From Verrucomicrobiota bacterium (GTDB lineage Bacteria; Verrucomicrobiota; Verrucomicrobiia; Opitutales; Opitutaceae): a DNA stretch of 64,000 bases. The notes under the pieces are model-generated. The model made no database searches. It saw only the letters and a list, made by a program, of their open reading frames with translations, and was not told where the DNA came from. Of the stretch, positions 1 to 7,951 are shown in pieces (positions within the stretch are counted from its first letter, which is position 1; each line of letters starts with the position of its first letter). Location: positions 1 to 64,000 of the forward strand of contig JAQGOP010000051.1 of the NCBI GenBank assembly GCA_028293545.1, given 5' to 3'. The translations under genes and the position numbers were made by a program.

Positions 1-271
1 ATGCGACGGACCCTCTGTCCAGGGAATCTTCACGCGCGGTGCTCGCATGCGGCGCACTCGATGGAGCGCTCTTCATCGAGCTCAATCTAAATTCCGTCTA
101 TCATCTGATTCGCGTTTTCGCTCCTAAGACGAGGCAAAGGGGCTCTCCGAGCTCGACCGCATCCAGTATGATGCACTGGGCCGGCTTCAGGGCATCGGGG
201 TTGTCCATTCGTGGTTAAAAGATTGGGTGCGAGGATTGCTTCCGGGCGGGAGTTGGTTGTTGCTCGGCGGG
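1..271. other. Left-edge intergenic or partial sequence, no supported gene
   Basis: Short open frames enter from the left edge in all three plus frames, but none gives a recognisable domain. The only identifiable element is at about 204-220, a half copy of the dispersed repeat ending in CCATTCGTGGTTAAAA that recurs near 7.9 kb and, in variant form, near 29.4 kb. An open frame without ATG also runs into the PIG-L gene from about 127, so a longer N-terminus for that gene cannot be fully excluded. Confidence 0.4.
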
Positions 272-1126
272 ATGAAATTATCGCGCGCGGACGCTGATGT
301 TTTTGTGCCGGGATCGGAGGCGATGCCGGCTGAGGTGGCGCTGGCACGGACCACCCACTTGTGCGTGATCGCGCATCAGGACGACATCGAGATCAACGCC
401 TATCCGGGCGTCGCGGAATGTTACGGGAGGAATGACCGGTTTTTCACCGGGGTCGTCGTGACGAACGGCGCGGGTTCGCCGCGGACCGGGGTGTTTGCGG
501 ATCACACCGATGCCCAGATGCAGGAGGTGCGGCGCGAAGAACAGCGCGCCGCCGCGCGCCTGGGAAAATATAATCTCCAGCTCCAGCTCGCGCATCCCAG
601 CGCCGACGTGAAAAAATCCGGGAACGTCGCGGTGCGCGCGGACCTCGCGGCGATTTTTTCGGGATGCCGTCCCGAGGTGGTTTACCTTCACCAACCGATG
701 GACAAGCACGATACCCACGTCGCGGTGCTGCTGCGGTGCCTGGAGGCGATTCGCGCGTTGCCCAAGGCGGAGCGTCCGCGGCGGGTGCTGGGCGTGGAAG
801 CGTGGCGCGGGCTCGACTGGCTGGGCGACGCCGAGAAGGTGGGACTCGACACCAGTGCGCAGCCGGAACTCGCGAGCGATTTGATCAAGGTGTTTGATTC
901 CCAGATCAGCGGGGGAAAGCGCTACGATATCGCCGCGCTCGGCCGCCGGCAGGCGAACGCGACCTTTCACACCTCGCACGCAACCGACAAATTCACCTCC
1001 GTCGCCTGGGCGATTGACCTCACGCCGCTGGTCGTCGACGAAGGTTTGAGTGTCGCTGATTTCGCCCTCAGCACCATCGAGCGTTTCCGCGCGGATGTTT
1101 CACAGCGATTGGATCGGTTGAAGTAA
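272..1126 (+). CDS. PIG-L (LmbE-like) family deacetylase
   Basis: A 284-residue member of the zinc-dependent PIG-L/LmbE deacetylases, which remove N-acetyl groups from GlcNAc-type sugars; the substrate here is unknown. The N-terminal AHQDDIEI matches the family AHPDDxE metal-binding motif with Pro replaced by Gln, and the later YLHQPMDKHDTHV carries the second metal/catalytic His-Asp cluster. The reading frame is open from 227, but I place the start at the ATG at 272 because it gives the usual short N-terminus. There is no signal peptide, so it is probably cytoplasmic. It stands alone, facing the convergent sugar kinase gene across a dispersed-repeat copy. Confidence 0.82.
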   Translation: MKLSRADADVFVPGSEAMPAEVALARTTHLCVIAHQDDIEINAYPGVAECYGRNDRFFTGVVVTNGAGSPRTGVFADHTDAQMQEVRREEQRAAARLGKYNLQLQLAHPSADVKKSGNVAVRADLAAIFSGCRPEVVYLHQPMDKHDTHVAVLLRCLEAIRALPKAERPRRVLGVEAWRGLDWLGDAEKVGLDTSAQPELASDLIKVFDSQISGGKRYDIAALGRRQANATFHTSHATDKFTSVAWAIDLTPLVVDEGLSVADFALSTIERFRADVSQRLDRLK

Positions 1127-1149
1127 GCCTTCCACCGAGCACCCGATTT

Positions 1150-1230
1150 TTAACCGCGAACGGACGGGAATGGGGCGCGATTTTCGGAGATCGAACGTCG
1201 CAGGAATTCGCGTCCATGCGCGGTTAGAAA
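1150..1230. repeat. Dispersed inverted repeat, AACCGCGAA...TTCGCG family
   Basis: Between the convergent PIG-L and PfkB genes, a left arm beginning TTTTTAACCGCGAACGG faces a right arm reading TTCGCGTCCATGCGCGGTTA. The same family is found near 7.8-7.9, 10.25-10.32 and 29.2-29.4 kb, usually as facing arms between genes. It could fold as a long imperfect hairpin in either transcript. Confidence 0.6.
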
Positions 1231-1239
1231 AGGCATTGG

Positions 1240-2247
1240 TCACGTCCGATAGCCGTACTTACGTCCGAGCTCGAAGCAATCGGCGGCGTTGATCACCGCT
1301 TCGGAGCAGGTCGGATGGCGCAGCGACGCGGCGGCGGCGCAGACTCCCAACTCGAGGGCGCGGGGCATCGGCCAGTCTTCGTGCAGGCCAAAAAGCACGC
1401 CGGCGGCGAAGGCGTCGCCGGCGCCGGCGGTGCCCGCGATTTCGCCGGCCGGCATCCGCACGCTCGGCCGCCAGATCAATTCGCCGCGCGCCGAGCAGGC
1501 GTACACGCCCTCGGGAAAATGGATCAGCGCCCACTCGCGAACGCCGAGGCTCACCAAGGCGCGGGCGGCCCGCTGGGCCGAGGTGTGGTCGAGTTTTTCG
1601 CCGCGGCCGAAAGCAATGCCGGACACGTGCTCAGCCTCGACGTCGTTGATGAAAAGCACGTCCACTTCCGAAAGCACCGGCGCAATCACCGCCCGCTGGC
1701 GCTCGAGCGATGCGCTCACGCAGTCAATCGAAGTCTTGAGCCCGACTTCGCGCGCGCGCCGCAGCACGTCGAACGCCCGCGGGCGTCCGTCGGGACCCGG
1801 CGCATCGAGGCCGTCGAGCAGCAGCAGGTAGGCGAGGTGGAAGCGTTTCGCGGTGCGGCTCCGGAAGTCGAAATGCTCGGGGGCGAGCAACGCATTCGTG
1901 CCGCGGGCATGGAAATACGTGCGGTGGCCGGTGCCGCGCACATTCATCACGTCGGTGTAGCTGGTGGGCGCGGCCGCGGTGACGCGAAGCTGGCTGATGT
2001 CGATCTTGTGGGCGTGGCAGTCCTCCAGGATGCGGCGACCGTCCGCGTCGTCGCCGATCAAACCCACCCCCGTCAGCGGAAACGGCGCGCCGAGTTTCGC
2101 GAGATCCTTGAGGACGTTATAGGGTCCGCCGCCGTTGCCCGACGATTGGCTGAGGATGTTGGCGAGCGAATCTTCCGGCGGCCAGGCGTCGATATCCTTG
2201 ACGTGGTCGGTGATCCAATTGCCGCCAGCGATAATTCCGGAGCGCAT
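1240..2247 (-). CDS. PfkB family sugar kinase
   Basis: A 335-residue ribokinase/PfkB-superfamily kinase that would phosphorylate a sugar or nucleoside with ATP. The C-terminal signature GTAGAGDAFAAG carries the anion hole and the catalytic Asp of the family DTxGAGD motif, with Gly-Thr-Ala in place of Asp-Thr. An N-terminal glycine-rich stretch (GNGGGPYN) matches the substrate-binding region. The conserved mid-region INDVEAEHVSG is in the usual place for the N-x-x-E motif. No transporter or catabolic gene is next to it, so the substrate cannot be named. The ATG at 2247 is the only sensible start. Confidence 0.85.
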   Translation of the reverse strand: MRSGIIAGGNWITDHVKDIDAWPPEDSLANILSQSSGNGGGPYNVLKDLAKLGAPFPLTGVGLIGDDADGRRILEDCHAHKIDISQLRVTAAAPTSYTDVMNVRGTGHRTYFHARGTNALLAPEHFDFRSRTAKRFHLAYLLLLDGLDAPGPDGRPRAFDVLRRAREVGLKTSIDCVSASLERQRAVIAPVLSEVDVLFINDVEAEHVSGIAFGRGEKLDHTSAQRAARALVSLGVREWALIHFPEGVYACSARGELIWRPSVRMPAGEIAGTAGAGDAFAAGVLFGLHEDWPMPRALELGVCAAAASLRHPTCSEAVINAADCFELGRKYGYRT

Positions 2248-2463
2248 CGATTAGGGGTGTTGGGGGTTGGATGAGACGACCACGAAATCCACGAAAAAAA
2301 CGAACGTCGGAGGCATGGGGTAGTTTATCCAGCAGCAAAGGGCGCGGGCGGGAGGTGTCGAATCGGAAGTGGCGAGCCGCGCGGTCGCCGCGCGTCATCG
2401 GCTTTCTCCACGTCAAGGTGGAAGCGGGCACCGACAGCGTCTTATAGGGAGGTCGCTCCACCC

Positions 2464-3834
2464 TTGATTCACCGGCCGGGCAACCTAGCCTGCGGGGCCG
2501 TGGTTCTTAGCCTCCCAGTCGAATTGGTCATCATCTGCCTGCTGGTCCTGGCCAACGGCCTGCTTGCGATGGCGGAAACCGCAGTGGTTTCCGCGCGGAA
2601 ATCGCGCCTGCGGGAACTCGCGGCGAAAAACGATGAAGGCGCGGCACGCGCGCTCGCGCTGGCGGAACATCCGACGCGGTTCCTGGCCCTGGTTCAATTC
2701 TGGCTGACGCTCTCCGGCATGATCGCCGGCGTGCTCGGCGGGGCGAGCCTGGCCAGGCAGCTCGCCGAGGCGATCAGCCGGATCGCGCCACTGCAGCCCT
2801 ACGCCTCGATGCTGGCCTTCGGCGTCGTGACGCTTGGCCTGTCGGCGTTCATGCTGCTGTTCGGCGAGCTCGTGCCGAAGCGAATCGGGCTGGCTCATCC
2901 GGAGCAGGTGGCGTCGCTGCTCGCGGGTTCGATGCGTGCGCTGGCCTGGCTGGCGGCGCCGTTTCTCCGGGTCCTCGAACTCGCCACGGAAGGCGTCGCG
3001 CGTTTGATCCGGCTGCGGACGCGGCCCGCGGCGGAAGCCGTCGGCGAGGCCGAGGTTCGCGCGCTGGTGGAGCAGGGTTTGCACGCGGGGGTTTTCCAGC
3101 GGGCGGAAAAGGAAATGGTCGAGGGCGTGCTCGCGCTGGACCAGCTGCCGGTGGCGGCGATCATGACGCCGCGGCCGAAGATTGTTTTTCTCAACCTCGA
3201 CGATTCCGAGGACGTGAACTGGCGGAAGATCGTCACGAGCGGCCATTCCTATTTCCCGGTTTTCCAAGGATCGCGCGACCATATCGTCGGCATGGTGCCG
3301 GTGAAGGCGCTGTGGGCGCACGCGGCGATCGGGCTGCCGACGGCGTTGAAGAACCTGTTGTTGCCGCCGCTGATCGTGCCGGACCAGTTGACGGCGATCC
3401 AGCTGCTGGAGCGTTTTAAAAAATCGGGCAAGCACATCGCGATCATCACCGACGAGTTCGGCGCCGTGCAGGGGTTGGTGACGCTGATCGACGTGCTCGA
3501 GGCGATCGTGGGCGACCTGCCGAGCCAGGGTGACCGGAATCAACCGCAGGCGAAGAAGCGCGAGGATGGCTCGTGGCTGATCGACGCGGCGCTCTCGACC
3601 GGTGAATTGAAAACGCTGCTGGGGATCGAGGTTGAGTTGCCGCACGAGGAGGCGGCGGAGTTCCAGACGCTGGGGGGATTCGTGGTGACGCAATTCGGCC
3701 GAATCCCGTCCGCCGCGGAACATTTCGATTGGGCCGGCTGGAGGTTTGAAGTGGTGGACATGGACCGGCGGCGCGTGGACAAGGTCCTCGTGGCGAAAGT
3801 CCCGGCGGCCGCAGCGGACGCGGCATCCGCCTGA
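2464..3834 (+). CDS. CNNM/HlyC-type membrane protein with CBS and CorC domains
   Basis: A TlyC/CorC-like integral membrane protein of the group annotated as hemolysin, CorC or UPF0053 and implicated in cation (Mg2+/Co2+) transport. Order: a DUF21/CNNM region with three to four hydrophobic segments in about residues 15-190, including FGELVPKR; a tandem CBS pair at about 205-330; and a C-terminal CorC_HlyC domain from about 350 (DGSWLIDAALSTGEL, then LGGFVVTQFGRIP). The frame has no ATG at the N-terminus: it starts either at TTG 2464 or GTG 2500, and 2500 would place the first membrane segment closer to the start. The family was historically labelled hemolysin without good evidence. Confidence 0.82.
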   Translation: MIHRPGNLACGAVVLSLPVELVIICLLVLANGLLAMAETAVVSARKSRLRELAAKNDEGAARALALAEHPTRFLALVQFWLTLSGMIAGVLGGASLARQLAEAISRIAPLQPYASMLAFGVVTLGLSAFMLLFGELVPKRIGLAHPEQVASLLAGSMRALAWLAAPFLRVLELATEGVARLIRLRTRPAAEAVGEAEVRALVEQGLHAGVFQRAEKEMVEGVLALDQLPVAAIMTPRPKIVFLNLDDSEDVNWRKIVTSGHSYFPVFQGSRDHIVGMVPVKALWAHAAIGLPTALKNLLLPPLIVPDQLTAIQLLERFKKSGKHIAIITDEFGAVQGLVTLIDVLEAIVGDLPSQGDRNQPQAKKREDGSWLIDAALSTGELKTLLGIEVELPHEEAAEFQTLGGFVVTQFGRIPSAAEHFDWAGWRFEVVDMDRRRVDKVLVAKVPAAAADAASA

Positions 3835-4002
3835 ATCACGGACGGAGGGGAATTGCGGATTGGGGATACCGGATTCCGGAAAGTTTCTTCTAGCGCAGCA
3901 CCAAGGGGGAGGCGCGCAGTGGGATAAACTTTTTGGGTCTGCTATTCTCGAACCAAGCATTGCATTTTTTCGCGGCGCCATCGACGTTCGCTCGACGGTT
4001 TC

Positions 4003-4935
4003 ATGCACGATGACTTCACCGGAAAAAACACCCGCATCAAAGGCAGCAGCATCCTCGGGGCGGAAGAACGAGTCGCTCTTCAATACGATCACGAGCGACG
4101 ATTGGAAGCGCTCGCTCGCGTCGGCGCGGCGGCAGGGGAATGCGGTATCGAAACAGATTCAGACCGCGATCTCATCGTCCTCGAAGAAGACGAAGTAAGC
4201 CTCCTCGAAGCCGCGGGTCCCGAATGGGCCGCATTTGGCGGCGCAATCCGCGAGCTGCGGGCCTTGCTGCCGATCAAGCGCCTGGAGGATTTTGGCTTCC
4301 TGGCCGATGCGGAGAACCCGCTGGAAGAACCCAACGCGCGGTTGCGTCGAATCGGCGGCGGGGTGGAGGCCTGGGCCTACGCCGCGGAGTCCGACCACTC
4401 GGTCTACAAGTTTTACCTGCCGCGCGAAGGCCAGCGCATCGGGAGCGTCTTTGGGTTTCGGCCCGGCGAGGAAACCTTGCTTCAGGCCGATGCCCGGCTC
4501 GGCGATTATGCGTCGCTGCTCCAGAAACTTTTTCTGATCGAAGCCCTGGGAGGAATGCCGACGGAGGTGATCGCCGTCACGCCGGAAGGAATCCTCGTGG
4601 CCAAACAGTCGCTGGGCGAACCTTTGCCCCAAGGCGACGACATGTCGCAGCGGTTGCCGGAAGGTTTGATCGAAATTCCCTCCCGTCTCCTGCGCGCGAA
4701 TCGGGATCATCCCCGGCTTTTTCTAATCAAGGACCACGCCTGGCTGGTGGCCGACCTGCACGCGCGAAATTTCGTGCGTTGCTCCGATGGCGAACTGCGC
4801 GTGATCGACCTCGTGGCGGCACGCTGGCCCGATGCCGAGACGGCGCGCAATCCCCTTATCGCGCAATGGCTCGAGGCAGTGAGGCGCGATCCTTCGGCCT
4901 CACTGCTGGGAAAACCCGCTGATGACGAGTTGTGA
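4003..4935 (+). CDS. Protein kinase-like protein of the polyvalent-protein type
   Basis: A protein of up to 310 residues whose C-terminal half resembles the small Ser/Thr/Tyr kinase domain found in phage and mobile-element polyvalent proteins. Visible elements are EAWAYAAESDHSVYKFY (Ala-x-Lys-like ATP-binding strand), VADLHARNFVR (catalytic loop with Asp and Asn) and LRVIDLVAAR (Asp of the DFG-like metal site). No other polyvalent domain, phage gene or mobile-element gene is nearby, so it is a stand-alone copy. The 5' end is uncertain: 4010-4198 is also open in another frame with codon use typical of the region, and the kinase-like homology begins only around 4200. Kinase activity is an inference. 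Confidence 0.6.
   Translation: MHDDFTGKNTRIKGSSILGAEERVALQYDHERRLEALARVGAAAGECGIETDSDRDLIVLEEDEVSLLEAAGPEWAAFGGAIRELRALLPIKRLEDFGFLADAENPLEEPNARLRRIGGGVEAWAYAAESDHSVYKFYLPREGQRIGSVFGFRPGEETLLQADARLGDYASLLQKLFLIEALGGMPTEVIAVTPEGILVAKQSLGEPLPQGDDMSQRLPEGLIEIPSRLLRANRDHPRLFLIKDHAWLVADLHARNFVRCSDGELRVIDLVAARWPDAETARNPLIAQWLEAVRRDPSASLLGKPADDEL
4010..4198 (+). CDS. Possible small overlapping ORF before the kinase-like gene
   Basis: A 62-residue Ser/Lys/Ala-rich ORF (beginning MTSPEKTPASKAA, ending KKTK) lies in a different frame, overlapping the annotated 5' end of the kinase-like gene. Its third codon positions are strongly G/C, like genuine genes here, whereas the kinase frame over the same bases is more mixed. 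It contains a DDWKRSLASARRQG segment that could form a helix. If real, it would be translationally linked to a kinase gene starting further downstream. No family recognised. Confidence 0.35.
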   Translation: MTSPEKTPASKAAASSGRKNESLFNTITSDDWKRSLASARRQGNAVSKQIQTAISSSSKKTK

Positions 4936-4970
4936 GAAGCACGAATTTCGAATTCTGAGTCTCGTGCTTC
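4936..4970 (+). terminator. Candidate hairpin after the kinase-like gene
   Basis: Arms GAAGCACGA (4936-4944) and TCGTGCTTC (4962-4970) pair perfectly, immediately after the TGA stop. There is no T-run on the plus strand, so rho-independent termination is doubtful. Confidence 0.25.
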
Positions 4971-4989
4971 CGCCCCCAAGGCACGCAGC

Positions 4990-5514
4990 TTAATTTTTTT
5001 GCTCAGCCAGCACCTTCAGGATCGTGTCGGCCTGCTTGTCGGTCGTGCCGTTGTAATCGGTGTAGATGATTTTGCCGTCCTTGATCAGGTACGCCTGGCG
5101 GTGCGCCATCGAGGTCATCGGATAATTCGGCACGCCGAAGGCCTTGATCACGTTGCTGTCGTGGTCGGCGATGAGCGTGAAGGGCAGGTGGTATTTTTCC
5201 TTGAAGGCTTTCTGCGCGGCGACGTCGTCGTGGCTCACGCCGATCACGGCGACGCCCTTCTGGGTCAGCGCCTCGAAGCCGTCCCGGAGCGAGCAGCCCT
5301 GCTTGGTGCAGCCGGGGGTGTCGGCCTTCGGGTAAAAATATACCAGCGTGTAAGTATTCTTTGCGTACACATCGGCCAGAGCCAGCGAGGTGCCGGTATC
5401 GGTGATGCCGGTGACGGCGGGGGCGGAGTCGCCAACTTTGAGCGGTTCGCCGCGTGCGAAACCCGTGATGATCGAGGAGAGGGCCATAAGCGCGAGGATT
5501 GAGGGAAGTTTCAT
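4990..5514 (-). CDS. Exported BCP-type peroxiredoxin
   Basis: A 174-residue AhpC/TSA-family thiol peroxidase of the bacterioferritin-comigratory (PrxQ/BCP) type, reducing hydroperoxides. TPGCTKQGC holds the peroxidatic Cys and a second Cys five residues later, the spacing of atypical two-Cys BCPs. The frame runs up to 5550, but the ATG at 5514 gives MKLPSILALMALSSIITGFARG, a convincing signal peptide ending before EPLKVGD. The mature enzyme is therefore probably periplasmic rather than cytoplasmic. It stands alone, convergent with the gene upstream in map order. Confidence 0.85.
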   Translation of the reverse strand: MKLPSILALMALSSIITGFARGEPLKVGDSAPAVTGITDTGTSLALADVYAKNTYTLVYFYPKADTPGCTKQGCSLRDGFEALTQKGVAVIGVSHDDVAAQKAFKEKYHLPFTLIADHDSNVIKAFGVPNYPMTSMAHRQAYLIKDGKIIYTDYNGTTDKQADTILKVLAEQKN

Positions 5515-5707
5515 ACGCAGGAGAAATATCCCCTGCCGAAATTTTCGCAAGCCGCAGGCGTCAACGCGCGGATAAAAAAGTTCCGGCCTGTGAGAAAGTT
5601 TTGGAATTTTAAAAATGAGGAACAGTTCCGCTCGCGATGGTCATACCGGCACCGCGCCATGGTCCAGCTCACGGCGCGAAAAACCAAAAAGGACCAAAAA
5701 CATAAAC

Positions 5708-6367
5708 ATGAATATTAAAAATAAATTCCTCATTTCGACCGCAGTGCTCTCGCTCGGTCTCGCGCTCTCCGCCGCGGCGCAGAATTCCGATGTGTCGGTG
5801 CCGACGCCAAGCGCCACGCCGAGCGTCTCCGGCTGGGGCCTCCTCGGTTCCGGGTACACGAGCTTGAACCTGAAATACACCGATCTCGACAACGGCCCGG
5901 CGACTGCCTTGCGCGGAGCCGGCGTGGAATTCAACCAGGCGTATCGCGACGGGCTGGATTTCAAGCTGGGCTACGACTGGGCGCGGGCGACGGCTGACAG
6001 CTATCGCTATACTGCGCAGGATTTGAAATTCGGCGCCGTGCTTTATTCCAAACTGGAATGGGGCAAGCCGTTCGTGCAGGCCCTGGCCGGTTGGGAGTGG
6101 CAGCGGGCCGGAGGCGTGGCGGATGACTCGTTCGCCTACACGGTCGGCACGGGCGTGGAGTTCCAAATCACGCAGCCGTTTGTGCTGACGCCGTACATCA
6201 ACTTCGTGCGTGCGACATCATTCAACCGCAGCGAGGTCGATTACGGGGTGAAGGGAACGTATCGGTTGAACCGCCAGTGGAGTCTTTCCGCGGGTGTTTC
6301 GTACGATGCGATCCTTCACTCGAAGGACGCCACGAGCTACCTGGTCGGCGTAAATTATCATTATTGA
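5708..6367 (+). CDS. Small outer-membrane beta-barrel protein
   Basis: A 219-residue exported protein with a signal peptide (MNIKNKFLISTAVLSLGLALSAAAQ) and alternating hydrophobic/polar strands with aromatic ends, e.g. LNLKYTDLD, FKLGYDWARA, GVKGTYRLN and the C-terminal YLVGVNYHY. This is the pattern of an 8-stranded outer-membrane barrel ending in an aromatic residue. The frame is open from 5615, but the ATG at 5708 is preceded by an AAGGA stretch and yields the signal peptide. Function beyond barrel formation is unknown. A strong terminator follows. Confidence 0.7.
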   Translation: MNIKNKFLISTAVLSLGLALSAAAQNSDVSVPTPSATPSVSGWGLLGSGYTSLNLKYTDLDNGPATALRGAGVEFNQAYRDGLDFKLGYDWARATADSYRYTAQDLKFGAVLYSKLEWGKPFVQALAGWEWQRAGGVADDSFAYTVGTGVEFQITQPFVLTPYINFVRATSFNRSEVDYGVKGTYRLNRQWSLSAGVSYDAILHSKDATSYLVGVNYHY

Positions 6368-6417
6368 GCGCGGCCCAAAGTCGTTGCTCCGACTTTGCCC
6401 CCACACCAAGACAGCGA

Positions 6418-6448
6418 GCCACGGCGCACGGGCGCCGTGGCTTTTTTT
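6418..6448 (+). terminator. Rho-independent terminator of the barrel gene
   Basis: A perfect 10-bp GC-rich stem, GCCACGGCGC (6418-6427) with GCGCCGTGGC (6432-6441), 4-nt loop, followed by seven T residues (6442-6448). It lies 50 bases after the stop of the outer-membrane barrel gene. Confidence 0.9.
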
Positions 6449-6451
6449 GCC

Positions 6452-6549
6452 GGTAGCGCCGGTCTCCGACCGGGCTCGTTGAGGTCAAACGATCGACGTG
6501 CGACCCAATGACTGCCACGCGCAACGAGCCGGTCGGAGACCGGCGCTAC
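6452..6549. repeat. Inverted repeat pair, GTAGCGCCGGTCTCCGACCGG variant
   Basis: The arm at 6452-6481 (GTAGCGCCGGTCTCCGACC...CTCGTTG) is matched by its reverse complement at 6522-6549. The right arm contains the CTA (6546-6548) that is the TAG stop of the minus-strand ATP-grasp-like gene. It resembles the main REP family in starting with GTAGCGC and in supplying a stop codon, but the palindrome core differs. Confidence 0.75.
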
Positions 6550-7736
6550 GGCGCGTGGAACCCCGCGCTGGCTCCGACCCAGGTTCGGCCCTTGTTGAAA
6601 TCGACGCCGTGCATCGCGCCCTTCGTCAGGCGCACCAGTTGGTTCACGAGTTTAGGGAGGCCGAGGCCGTCACCGGCAAAAATCAAGCGCACCTCCGCCT
6701 TCGCGGAACCGTCCGGCGTTTCCATGATCGGCGCGTACGTTACCTTTCGCTGGAGCAGCCACTCCGCAGGTTTTTCGACTGCAGAGATTTTTTCGCGGGT
6801 CGGCGCGATGTCGACCCCAAGCCCGGCGAACGAGTACAGCGGCTTGAGCACATAGTTCCCCAGGTCGACGGGAACGTCGGCGCCCAAATCGCAGACAAAC
6901 CGGCAGTCCGGCGCATAGGGCGAGCGCAGGAACGGCAGCGTGTGTTTGCTGATCCGGAAATACCAGTTCGGGTGCCCGGCCCACTGCACGTCAAGGTCGT
7001 CGAAAAAACTAAAGCTCATCGGCGGCTGCTTGCGCAGCAGTTCGTCGAAGATCACGCGGTTGAAAATCCGATGGATGGGAACCTCGCGCCCGCCGGAAGA
7101 ATAAAAAAGCTTCCGGCCACGCTTGATGACCTGGGTGACACAGAGCGGCTTGATGCCGAGGAACGCATGCGTGCAGGCGAAGTCGACGCGGGTTTTCTGC
7201 AGTTCGGGCGTGATCTCGAGGAGCACCGTGTTTTCGGCGAGGCATTCGCCGAGCATGACGCGCCGCAACGAATCGAGATAGGACTCTTCGTCGAGCCCGC
7301 CGAAGTAGGGCGTGAATTCGGCGGGAATTTCCGGGAAGTGTTTCCGGTACGTGCGCGTGAGGAGCGCCTGCCAGCAGGCGACCGTGGGAAATCCCTGCAG
7401 TTCGATCAGCTGCGGCAGGATTTTACCGGTGTCGTCGCGGCAGAGCGCAAAATCCACTGCGAGGAAATGCGGGTAAGGCGTCTCGGCTGGGACCACGAGG
7501 CCGTTGGGCACGGCGGCTTCGGCGTGCTTGCGGAATGCCGGCGTGTCGAGCTGGCGGAGAATATCGGCCGCCGCGCGCATCAGCGCTGTCGTCGTCGGTT
7601 CGTCGAGGAACAGCGGCGACTCCGCGACGCGAAAATCCACCGGCCAATAAACCGCCTGGTTCAGTTCCCCCAGCAACGCCGCATAGCGCGCCTCGGTGAA
7701 CCCCGCATTAAAACGCTGACGCAGGAGGGGAATCAT
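6546..7736 (-). CDS. ATP-grasp-like protein of unknown specificity
   Basis: A 396-residue cytoplasmic protein resembling a divergent ATP-grasp ligase. Visible landmarks are LPQLIELQGFPTVACWQAL in the N-terminal half, NYVLKPLYSFAGLGV (Lys-Pro and glycine loop expected of the ATP-binding strand), WLLQRKVTYAPI (hinge-like) and AEVRLIF (Arg/Glu strand). The arrangement recalls glutathionylspermidine-synthase-like or permuted ATP-grasp folds, but I could not assign a family with certainty. It is the last gene of a minus-strand run containing a second ATP-grasp gene, a GCS2-type ligase, an M29-type peptidase and an esterase, so a role in amide-bond formation is likely. Its TAG stop lies in an inverted repeat. 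Confidence 0.6.
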   Translation of the reverse strand: MIPLLRQRFNAGFTEARYAALLGELNQAVYWPVDFRVAESPLFLDEPTTTALMRAAADILRQLDTPAFRKHAEAAVPNGLVVPAETPYPHFLAVDFALCRDDTGKILPQLIELQGFPTVACWQALLTRTYRKHFPEIPAEFTPYFGGLDEESYLDSLRRVMLGECLAENTVLLEITPELQKTRVDFACTHAFLGIKPLCVTQVIKRGRKLFYSSGGREVPIHRIFNRVIFDELLRKQPPMSFSFFDDLDVQWAGHPNWYFRISKHTLPFLRSPYAPDCRFVCDLGADVPVDLGNYVLKPLYSFAGLGVDIAPTREKISAVEKPAEWLLQRKVTYAPIMETPDGSAKAEVRLIFAGDGLGLPKLVNQLVRLTKGAMHGVDFNKGRTWVGASAGFHAP

Positions 7737-7790
7737 CGCGGGTCTTCGCGTTGGTCAACGTGGTGCAACCGTCATCGTTCAAGGCGCTTT

Positions 7791-7940
7791 TTTTAACCAC
7801 GAATGGACACGAATGAACACGAATCCGGAGTGTGAGACCGCAGCCTTCGAAAACACTCCCAGCCCAAGGCGTCGTCTTCGGCCCGGACAAACATGATCGG
7901 ACTCTGATTCGGGTTCATTCGCGTCCATTCGTGGTTAAAA
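7791..7940. repeat. Dispersed inverted repeat, AACCACGAATGGACACGAA family
   Basis: Left arm 7791-7830 (TTAACCACGAATGGACACG...) faces right arm 7901-7940 (...GCGTCCATTCGTGGTTAAAA), between the M29-type peptidase gene and the ATP-grasp-like gene. The arms can pair over roughly 35 bases with mismatches. A member of the same family as the elements near 1.2, 10.3 and 29.3 kb. Confidence 0.75.
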
Positions 7941-7951
7941 ACGGCTTGGGC

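Noticed and set aside
2485..4092. Long minus-strand open frame (535 residues) opposite the CNNM/CBS gene
   Set aside because: High-GC antisense shadow. Its composition is Arg/His/Gln-rich with no domain, and the plus-strand gene has clear family motifs.
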